Shown here piece after piece: positions 50,946 through 60,655 of a stretch of DNA of 64,000 nt. Source of the DNA: Cryptomeria japonica (lineage: Eukaryota; Streptophyta; Pinopsida; Cupressales; Cupressaceae). The notes below the pieces were generated by a model that saw nothing but the letters and a program-made list of their open reading frames with translations, searched no databases and was not told the DNA's origin. Made by a program: the position numbers and the translations under genes. The stretch spans positions 151,545,048-151,609,047 of the forward strand of contig NC_081407.1 of the NCBI RefSeq assembly GCF_030272615.1. Direction: 5' to 3'. Position 1 is the first letter of the stretch; each line of letters starts with the position of its first letter.

Positions 50946-51102
50946 ATCCTTTTAGAGTGTGTGTTTTGGAAGTCCCCGACATAGATAGATAACTAACATG
51001 ATGGAGACTATGGGTATTATCAATTGAGTTCCAAATTGAGACAGTTGCAACCTTGTAGCTAGAACATCAAACCGAGGTAGTCACACCTAAACTAAATGAA
51101 AT

Positions 51103-51502
51103 ATGTTGTCGAGGAGGATGCTTATGATGACCAATATCAATAAAAGAATAGAGGAAATGATGGACATAATAAGGGAAATGGAGAAAAATTTGGATGTAGT
51201 GGAGAAGGATAGGAGAAAGGGCATAAACCCTAGACCAGAGGATGATAGTGATGATGGGGAGCCAAGGAGACAAAGGGAAGAATGGTCAAACTAGATTAAG
51301 ATGATGAAGGCCATCACTGGGATTGGGAAAAGGAATAAGATAGAGAACCCTACCTATTCCAAAAGTTTAAATCCAAAGGAGCTAATTGATTGGATAAATG
51401 AGATGGAAGAGTACTTTGAATATGAAGAGATTGAAGATTAGAAAAAGCTAGATTTGTAAAAATTAAATTGAAGGAACATGTTGCTACTTGCTGTAAATAA
51501 GT
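51103..51502 (+). pseudogene. gag: Ty3/gypsy gag of element H, 5' fragment
   Basis: ATG at 51103, a Met/Arg/Glu-rich coiled-coil opening, a GINPRPEDDSDDGEP linker, then the start of a Retrotrans_gag domain (LNPKELIDWINEMEEYFEYE at about 51370), followed by a frameshift and KIKLKEHVA. The gag is cut at 51502, where element G begins, and resumes after 63415. Nonsense codons are present. Confidence 0.75.
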
Positions 51503-52410
51503 TGATGTAGGGGCACATAGGAACATCTAGAATATTTGAATTACTGATTGTCACAAAGTCAAGTTGTAGATTATCCCATTAAATCGTATTTCATTGCTTG
51601 CGCTTGTGATTTGGGGAAAGGTATATCTAGTGGTGAGAAATGCTAGTTCCAAGTTTTTGGAGGTTTGAGTTACTAGAATGAATTTTGGAGGTGACATAGT
51701 GGAGATTATGTTTTTGGGATGATCATATGAGGGTCTGAGATTTTGTGCCAACAAAGAGTAGCATGCACCAACAAAAGGAGAAATGTGAAGGAAAATTAGG
51801 ACCAATAGAGCTTAACTTGGAAATGTGTAATGTTAATTTAGGTTCAGAGTTGATTTAAAACCGAGGGGTGGCCAACTAAACATTACATAATGTCTAGTGT
51901 TTAGGTCCAACCACTGGTTGATGCAAATTAAATTAGGGAGTGCAAATGGAATATAAGAGAGACTTGTGATTTTTGAAAGACATCAAAGAAGGTAGAAGAG
52001 ATCCAGAGTAGAAAGATAGAGAAGTGCTTAACTAGACTGAGGGTAGTGATGGGATTTGAAGGACCTAGTAGTGACGAGTTTCAAAAGAGCTAGATGTGTT
52101 TCTAAAGGTGTTGCTGAGTTTCAAAGTTTTGTGCATGAGGTTATTGTTATCCTAGGTTGAAACATAACATTTCAGAAGCCCTAGTGGAAGATGTAATAAG
52201 TTTTGGGATCTAATTTAATGGGAATGAATCTTTTGAGGTTGGTTTTTCTCCCTTTGAGGGTTTTCCCAGGATAATTCTAGTGTCTTGTGTCTCCGTGTGA
52301 TGATTAGTTTTTTTACATTGTTTCTATTTTATGCTATTGATGTATTTCAGAGGGTTTAAGGTTGCAAGGTTGGACTATCCATTCTAAACCCTTCGACCTT
52401 GATTACATCA
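51503..52410 (+). mobile_element. 5' LTR of element G
   Basis: Homologous over its length to 60634-63415 apart from element F. Shared landmarks: GATTGTCACAAAGT, TGGGATGATCATAT, CC(C)TTTGAGGGTTTTCC, GATGTATTATGCA-like. Ends GATTACATCA. Confidence 0.85.
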
Positions 52411-52519
52411 AATGGTATCAGAGATGGTTATGAAATCCTTTGTGAGTAAGGGTGTTCTAGAAGATCCATAGTAAGCTTGGTAAGTTATCCCAATAGCAGA
52501 AGCATTATCATTTGTTTTA

Positions 52520-55293
52520 ATGGGTAATATTGAAAAGAAAGTAAAGGAGAATTAATATTTAATATGTGAAAATAATATTCTGGAAAAAGAGCTAAGGAAT
52601 GTTAAAAGAAAAAATGACGGGTTAGAATGAGAGTTAGAGCTATTTGTGCATACACCTAAAATTGGCTTGACATAAATTAATAAATTATTTATTATTCTAT
52701 CAATAAATAAATTATTTAATTTATTTAAGTAATTCACACTATCCTATTTCTTCTAAGGATTAAATAAATATTAATTTTTTTAATTAAAATCTTGAAAACC
52801 TAAGTTCTAAATCTTCTAAAAAGTCTTTATTAATTAAATATTTTTAAATTATTTAATTTCTCTCCACTTCACCCTCCACATCACTCTTCCATGTCAACCT
52901 TACACCTCACTTGCCACCTCATCCTCATGTGGCTAAGAAAATTAAATATTTATAATATTTAACTGGCTATTTATTCTCAACATCATTCCCTAGTCAAAAG
53001 GAAGTGGGAGACTTATGTGTTGTGCCTTATCTCCTATTCATTCTCCACCTTCCCTATTCTTAATACTTTGGTCTGTCCACCTTACCATGGTCAAAGGTGA
53101 CTCATGAGACACATTTCTCATGAGGCCTACCTTTTCTCTCACATTCAACTAACTTGGACTGTTTCCTCCTTCTCATGGTCATTGAGAGCATCATGACATG
53201 TGGTCTCTCCTCCCACCTTTTTCTCCACCTTGTCAACGTAGGAGGGACATGCTCCTTTTCTTTTTCTCACAATCTATCCAATTCAATCGTAGCCATTTAT
53301 TATCTTAAGAGCAATTCTTATCCATTGATCTTTGCCACCTAGGATTAGAGCCATGGATTTCCTATAAAAGGAGAACTCATATCCTCATTTTGGCTAATAC
53401 TTAAAAGTTTAGTGTTCTTATCATACTTTTAGGCTTTCAAGAGATCATATAAAAAGCGTTCCATTGGATTAGATAGTATTTTCATTAACATTACTTTATC
53501 ATCATATTTCCATTATAGTTTTATCATAGTAATAGCTTGCATATCCATAATAGTTTCATCTCCATATTAGCTTCACATAATTTCATTATCATCATCTTAG
53601 TATTGCATTGTAGGAATACTCCACTTTGCATTTCAATCAACTACAAAGTTCATTCTCTTAGAAGTCTTCATGGAATCATTTGTACAAATTTCTGAGGGCA
53701 AATAGTGACAACAGGATCTCAAGAGATAGAACATAATGAGATGAATAAATGAGTAATCAACAAGAATTATCTTTATTTTTTTTTGATTTCTTAATAGTTT
53801 TATTGGTGACACTTGGTTTAGTAGGATTTCTAGATTATTGTTGTATATTAATAGGTTCTACAACATTTCCATTTTCCAACCTCACAATTTGAAAATGTTA
53901 AAATGAGTTTTGAATAACTAGAGGAAAAGTTGGAATTGCTTCCAAAGGTCCAAAAGAAGAATGGAGATTTGGAGGAAATGCTAAAAATGATAGAGGAGGG
54001 AAATAATTTACAAAATAAGGAAATACTAGAGTTGAAATATTAAAATCTCTAGTTGCAGAAGGAAAATGACCATTTAAGACCAAAGTTGATAAGTGCGATA
54101 TCTCTTGTGATAAAAACTATTTGAATTATACACTAAAGATGAATTTGGTAAGTGTGATGTAGTCGAGGAATGTAAAATTGAGGATTAGGTGTCTACTAAT
54201 ATAGATAAGGATAAGACAAGTTGGTTTAAAAGAGTGTTGAATTTTGGATGATAAAGAGAATGGGTTATTATGGAAAAGGACTGGGAAAACAAGGGTTAAG
54301 GCATCAAATATTTGGTGGAACCAATCATGAGGTTAAGGTACAAAATTGGATACGTCTCAGGTAAAAATGATCAAGGAAATGTTGACAAACCAGTTCATGG
54401 GAAGTAGGGTATCTGGTGTTCTTATTGCATCAAAAGTGGACATAGGAGAGAAAGTGTTGGGATCTACATCCCCGTAGCATATGTGGATTGATAAGTCATT
54501 TGGAAAAGGAGTATTGGAACTGGGAGTGGAAGAGTGAAACCAAGGCATATTACATACAAGTGAATATGGATGGCTTGATGGACCAAAGTGAAGGAAGATT
54601 ATTGGTATGATCTAGAAGTTGTATAAGCATAGTTATTTAATTGTAGAAGGGGATAGATCAATTCATAGCAAGGGAGGCCACATGTAGAGCATAAAAATGA
54701 AGAAAGTGGAGGAAGGGGTGACAAGAGATTATATTGCAAAAGACGATGAAGTCATGAATCATTCTAGAACAAGATATGTGCAAACAAAGAAACTATAATG
54801 TCCAAACCTATGGAGGAAGAATTGGGCTCCATGAAAATGGTGGAGAAGGAAAATTAAGATCAACATTTCTAATCAATTTTGCTAGGTGTGGACAAGTCCA
54901 CAAGGTGGGATTAGTAGGTTTTGTTTAAGAATATCAACTAAAGAAAATTTGGCACTCAGTTATGGCTTGAAGGTGGTATCGTAGTGATTTTTTCATCTTG
55001 ATGTAGCTTACAGAGAGGACTTGTACAAACTGGAAACCACTAAGGTAGTGAATCAAGCATGAGTAGATCGACAGACCTATGGAGTTACATACTCATTTAA
55101 GGTATCTTTTGTAAAGGACTTATATATACTACCAAATGTTGAGGCAGTGCAGTGATTCATGAGTAGACCACTAAATTCATTTTGAGGCAACTTCTAGAAA
55201 GGATCTATATAAATCACCAACTATTGAGGTAATGCAGTTCTTTTGAAGCAAGCCACCAAACTTGAGGTGGACGCAAACCATTTTTTGAGATGC
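52520..55293 (+). pseudogene. gag: Gag-like ORF of element G, interrupted by a solo LTR
   Basis: ATG at 52520 (MGNIEKKVKEN), a heptad-rich coiled coil up to 52646, then the 1,240-bp solo LTR. The same frame resumes at 53892 (LEEKLELLPKVQKKNGDLEE). Removing the LTR and one target copy restores the frame exactly. Further on, about 54.40-54.51 kb, a worn Cys/His cluster (GHRREK-like, CWDLHPRSICGLISH) suggests nucleocapsid knuckles. The remainder to 55293 is heavily decayed. No pol motif. Confidence 0.6.
52647..53886 (+). mobile_element. solo LTR, 1,240 bp, inside element G
   Basis: Starts TGCATACACC and ends AACCTCACA, flanked by perfect ATTTG duplications (52642-52646 and 53887-53891). A plus-strand TATAAAAG at 53363-53370 marks the U3/R region. 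No internal domain, primer site or polypurine tract, as expected after LTR-LTR recombination. The short frames in it are not genes. Confidence 0.88.
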
Positions 55294-55298
55294 AATAG

Positions 55299-56217
55299 TG
55301 TTGGCAATTGACACTCAATTGGTTGGTTTCACTATCTTGTCATTGATGGCAACATGGTATCTTGTTCTGACTTCATATTTTGGGTCAGTTGTGTATCGAC
55401 AGGCACCGACACCAGCAAGATGGAAGGATTTCTTTTGTTACTAGCATTTCAGGCTGACATGGTTTAGAATCAGGTTATTAGTATTGGAGGCAAACATCTT
55501 TTGGATCTGGCATCGACAATTATTTTTGATATTCATGCATTTATGTTATCTAGCTGACATGTATATTGATATTGTAATTATCTTTGTAAGCCGACATAAG
55601 GCGTGATAAATTGTATAGGGTATATAGGTCAGTTGGTTTAGATCATTTTGTGATATGTGAGATTATGGAATATGTGGATGTGATATGATATGAAATATAT
55701 CAGAGAGATCATGTATGTGAGGTTATTTATGTAAGGGTTATTCTAGTAAAAAGGTTTAGGGTTTCAGATTAGAACAAACAGAGCTTAACCAGAACTGTAT
55801 TCTGGCATAGAAGATGTTATCTTAGCAGTTCACTCATTTCTTCGGATTGTAGTCTAGATTTATATATAGTTAGTGATGATCCTTTTGTGATTGAGTAGTG
55901 TGCTCTAGGCTGTAAGCCTTCCTACAAGTGCAGGCCCCTTATATTTTGTAATATCTCTTCATATGGCCAGTGAATTTATATTGTGGGTCACAAATCCCAC
56001 AGTACTTTTTCCTCTTTGAGGTTTTCCATGTATAATTCTATATGTTATGGTTCTCATTTATGTGATTGGCTTATTGGTTGCTTTACTTCTTTCAATTATG
56101 TATATATTGGTATACCAGTTGGTGTATGCATGTTTTAATAAGGTTAGAATTGATCATACTGATAGAACACTGATTCAACCCCCCCCCCCCCCTTCTCAGT
56201 GTTCTTGGATTCCAACA
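55299..56217 (+). mobile_element. 5' LTR of element C
   Basis: TGTTGGCAATTGACACTC to GGATTCCAACA. Contains a 14-base C run (56179-56192) just before TTCTCAGTG, and the CCCACAGTACTTTTTCC/GGTTTTCCATGT block. Confidence 0.93.
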
Positions 56218-56219
56218 AT

Positions 56220-56227
56220 TGGTATCA
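56220..56227 (+). promoter_or_regulatory. primer binding site of element C
   Basis: TGGTATCA two bases after the LTR; the following GAGC of the initiator-Met site has decayed to CAAA. Confidence 0.7.
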
Positions 56228-56285
56228 CAAAATTGTGCCTTAGAGGAAGTTTAATAGCTTGAGGGAGATCCTGAATCCAGAATCC

Positions 56286-57380
56286 ATGGATATGGGTTTG
56301 GAAAAGAAACTTGAGATGGCACTTGAAGATTATGATGTTGAAAGGATGAAGAACTTAAAGCTACAAGATGAATTGAATTCTGCTAAGGAATTCATTCTTG
56401 TCCTATAGAAGACACTGCCATCTCTTCAAGCTAGGAGGAAGGAACTTTTGCAAAATCAGAATGATGAAGAGAAAGATGCACTTAAGGAACAATGTCAAAA
56501 GCTGAGTCGGGAGAACATGGTCAGGAAAAATGAAATGCAAGCTATAACTATGAGAATGTCTAAAGAGATTGAGGACCAGAAGAAAAAGGAAGAAAATCTT
56601 GTTGTATCTCTGAAGAACAAATTTCAAGAATGTGGTAGGTTGGTTCATGAGAATGATATGTTGAGAACTGATTTAGTACAATACTAGAGTAATGAACAAG
56701 AGCTTGAGAGACAAATGATAATTATGAGAGATGATCTGACTATTGCAAGTGAGTATAAAGAAAAATTTAAGATTAGTTCAACACAACTAGATGAGTTATT
56801 GAAGAGACAAAGGAAGAATGGAGATTCTAGTGGACTTGGATTTGAGCAAGGACAGAGTTCCAGTACTACTAATGAAGATAAAAACCATAAGGCACTGGTA
56901 AGGAAGTTTAATGCTTATAAATTTAATGGTAGATGTTTTGTTTGCAATAAATTTGGTCACATGGCTAGGCAATGTAGAAACAGAGAAAATCAGAACCTTG
57001 ATTCTGCTCCTGGTCAATGTTCTAAATGCAATAAGTATGGTCATAAGACAAAAGATTGCAAAATGAATGTTAAATGCTATGCTTGTGGAAAATTTGGACA
57101 TATGGATAATTAGTGCAGGTCAAACAATTATACCGATTTTAGCAAAGCAATTCAAAGAAACAATGTTACATGTTATGCATGTAATGAGGTTGGATATATT
57201 GCTAAATTTTGTACAAGAAGAAATCATTGGTTGGTAATAGAGGATCAAATGAGGTTACTTATCCAACAGAGGAGGTTGCTCTTGCACCAACAGGAAGCTC
57301 AACTAGTAACTGAGGCAGATGCCTTAGGGGTAGGGAAAATTCATGAAGAAAAGAGAGAAGTAGGAAGGAAGGGAAAGTAA
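56286..57380 (+). pseudogene. gag: Gag of element C: coiled coil plus four CCHC knuckles
   Basis: ATG at 56286 to TAA 57378-57380 is one frame of 364 codons with three nonsense codons (56406, about 56685, about 57111) and no frameshift. The coiled-coil N-terminal half contains MALEDYDVERMKNLKLQDEL. Knuckles: CFVCNKFGHMARQC, CSKCNKYGHKTKDC, CYACGKFGHMDN then a stop in place of the residue before the last Cys, and CYACNEVGYIAKFC with His changed to Tyr. Very similar to the Gag of A. Confidence 0.9.
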
Positions 57381-57414
57381 GTTTGTTGAGAAGGTATCAC
57401 AAGACATTAAAGCA

Positions 57415-59363
57415 TTGGTTGATGCTATCCTGGAGAAAGGTAGGAAGAGAAAAGAACCAGAAGTGCTCATTGAGCCTATTGCAATAGAGTCTGAATCTAA
57501 GGATGATACACCCTTGGATTTAAAAAGGGTTATAAGGAAGAAAACAGAGGAAACCAAGGTAGAGGCTAAAAAGCAACCAGTTAGGAAAGTTACATTCAAG
57601 TTACCGACACAGAAACGAGCACCAAAAGTAACACCTTCGGTTCCATCTAGTATTGCAAGAAGGAAGAAGAAGCCTGACATTGATCTAACAACTGAATATG
57701 GTAATGTAACTATCATTCTACCAAAAATTTGTGCAAAATTAGTTGATGAGATCACTAAAGATGGTATGTTAAATAATGTACAGTTTTATTATGAAAATTT
57801 AGAGGATGATGAAAAAAGAGAGATAGAGGAAGCAATTTTGTTATATTTGGATATTTATAAGAAAGCCTTGATAGAAATTGAAAACCAAATACCGACATAA
57901 TTGTATAATATGTTAGATGCTAGGAGACTATCAACAATGCAAGAAGATAGACATATAAAGATACAATAGTTGTTATCTGTTTGTGTTTCTATTGCTCTAG
58001 AGGGAATGGATAAGACACTTGAGGTGGCAGATAGAAAAGTCTTTAACAACAAACATAGAATAACTAGTCTTATGCTAGGAAGGGTAAATGAGATAATAAA
58101 GGAGACCCACAAGGGATGGGTTAAGTTCTTTGAAGAGAATGAAGGTTTATTTACTTCACCAGAATCAAAGACAAACATTGCAAACATCTCGATTGAAGGG
58201 AAAGGAAAGGGTATTATGGGTACCTCACCCTCAATTTTGAAAAAAACATTAAGATAGTGGAAATTAAGCCCCCAGTAGATACAAATGTACAGGTAAATGT
58301 TGAGATACCAGCAAATACAAAGAGTGTAAAGGTTGATAATGTATAGGATACTAATGTTGAGGACAACAATCCTCCAGATACAAATGTACAAGATGAGGTT
58401 ATAGTTCCTAGGGAGGAACCGATAGTTACTGAGACTGTACAAAGTGGCGAAGCCACCAGTGCAAGTGAGGAAACTATAAAGGATAAATCATCAGAGGAGA
58501 AGAAAGGGGAATCTGGTAGGGAACCAGTAGTGAGTCCATCATTGTTGTCAATTGACACCTCACAGGTTGTAAAGAAAAACATAATCGAGGCGAGTTCGAC
58601 TAAACTCATGATGATGGTTGCACATAAATTGATGGAGGCATCTATGGATAAAGGGATTATTGATCAATCTATCACTGTTTTGTATAGACTAGTCCTAGAT
58701 TGCAAGTTTGACAGAGAAGAGAGCCCATCCAACAAGCTTAAGAAAATTAAAGAGCATATTTCAAAGGATTTTCAATCCTTGCAACAGATTTCAAACCGAC
58801 AAGCGCTGGAGAGGTTTACATACGCTAAAAGAGATGCATTTGATTAGATGATTGAGTTTGAGAGAAAGGAAATTGATGAGAAATTGAAATTGATAGATAA
58901 TTCTTTGAAGCAGTGTACAAATATATACAGAGTATGTTGTAAGATAGATGCTCTTACATTTAATTTGGATAAGAAGATTAAGGAATTCCACGAGAAAATT
59001 GCAAGTATAGCTAATTCTTTTGCTGGATTGAATTCATTGACTACATCCATTGATGGTCAAATTTTGGTTTTGGAAGCTCAAATTTTTGTTCTTGAGAAAG
59101 AAAAAGACAAAATCATAAGAAGAGCCAGAAGTCTGAGAGGTTTGGTGAGTCCCCGGTTGGTTTCACTCAGTGTACATAAGAAGGAATGTATGGATATGAT
59201 TGGAAATCCCACACTGGCAGAGTTAAATGAGAATGAGTCATTTGCACATATGCTAAATGGACTTGCATCTATTTCAGGCACTTTCAAATCTGGTTGGGAT
59301 ACTTATCTTGAGCTTTTGGAGAAGGCATACCCAGATATTTTCAAATATATTAAGCTTCGGTAA
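57415..59363 (+). pseudogene. ORF2 of element C, C-terminal half only
   Basis: Frames 57415-58257 and 58530-59363 joined by one frameshift near 58.25 kb; ends at TAA 59361-59363. Begins in the Lys/Glu-rich linker (RKRKEPEVLIEPIAIESESK). It then has the block LVDEITKDGMLNNVQFYYEN to LYNMLDARRL and SLMLGRVNEIIKET, which matches A's ORF2 at 29110-29500. A Glu/Thr/Ser linker follows, then a long coiled coil (58550-59360). The roughly 500-residue N-terminal domain with the RVHD(D/E)F and ITGYP motifs is absent; the Gag stop is only 35 bp upstream. Confidence 0.75.
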
Positions 59364-59626
59364 GATATTTTTGGGATATTCATTGTACAGTATCTTTCAT
59401 TCTTTGTCCCAGTTTTGGATCTTTAGCATTCTTTCTAGAAAATTTGATGGCATTGATGTCAAAGGGGGAGTGATATAGATGTGAAAAAGAAAAGAGGGAG
59501 CTGTATACATTGGGGGGAGTATGGAGTATTTTGTATTGATGAATATTCGGCTCAGGGGGAGTAGGCAAGATGAAACCAACAGATGAAACCATGATCATTT
59601 TTGACATGAGTGTTGCCATCAATGCC

Positions 59627-60575
59627 AAAGGGGGAAATTATTGGCAATTGACACTCAATTGGTTGGTTTCACTATGTTGTCATTGATGGAAACATGGTAT
59701 CTTGTTCTGGCTTCATATTTTGGGTTAGTTGTGTACCGACAGGCACTTCACCGATAGACACTTCACAGGCACCGACACCGGCAGGATGGATAGATTTCTT
59801 TTGTTACTGACAATGCAGGCCGACATGGTTTAGAATTAGGTTAATGGTATTGGAGGCCGACATCTTTTGGATCTAGCATCGGCAATTATTTTTGATAGTC
59901 ATGTATTTATGTTATCTAGCCGACATGTATATTGGTATTGTTATTATCTTTGTAAGCCGACATAAGGCATGATAAATTGTATAGGGTATATAGGTTAGTT
60001 GGATTAGATTATTTTGTGATATGTGAGATTATGGAATATGTAGATGTGATATGATGTGAAATATATCAGAGACATCATGTATGTGAGGTTATTTATGTAA
60101 GGGTTATTCTGGTAAAAAGGTTTAGGGTTTCAGACCGGAACAAACAGAGCTTAACCAAAATTGTATTCTGGCATAGAAGATGCTATCTTAGCAGTTCACT
60201 CATTTCTCAAGATTGTAGTCTGGATTTATATGTATTTAGTGAGGCTCCTTTTGTGATTGAGCAGTGTGCTCTAGGCTGTAAGCCTTCTTGCAAGTTCAGG
60301 CCCCTTATATTTTGTAATATCTCTTCATATGGCTATTGAATTGATATTATGGGTCACAAATTCCACTGTGGTTTTTCCTCTTTGAGGTTTTCCACATATA
60401 ATTCTGTATGTTATGGTTCTCATTTATGTGATTGGCTTATTGGTTGCTTTACTTCTTTCAATTCTGTATATATCAGTATATCGGTTGGTGTATGCATGTT
60501 TTAATAAGGTTAAAATTGATCATACCGGTAGGACATTGATTCACCCCCCCCTCTCAGTGTTTTTGGATTCCAACA
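59627..60575 (+). mobile_element. polypurine tract and 3' LTR of element C
   Basis: AAAGGGGGAAAT (59627-59638) then the LTR. Relative to the 5' LTR it has about 25 extra bases around 59745-59775 (ACTTCACCGATAGACACTTC repeated) and a shorter C run (8, at 60544-60551). Ends GGATTCCAACA at 60575. Confidence 0.92.
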
Positions 60576-60655
60576 AATAGATGATGGATAGTTGGGAAAC
60601 TGAGAAGCTCAATTTCAATTAACCCAAGGAGTTTGATGTGGGAGCATCTAGGAAT

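Larger units (their letters stand above)
55299..60575 (+). mobile_element. element C: complete pol-less LTR retrotransposon with internally deleted ORF2
   Basis: LTRs 55299-56217 (919 bp) and 59639-60575 (937 bp), flanked by perfect AATAG duplications (55294-55298 and 60576-60580). A primer site at 56220, a Gag, the C-terminal half of ORF2 and a polypurine tract lie between. It lacks protease, integrase, RT and RNase H. Compared with A, the N-terminal half of ORF2 is missing. The right LTR has lost the G of its first TG (TATTGG) and has a short internal duplication. Confidence 0.95.
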
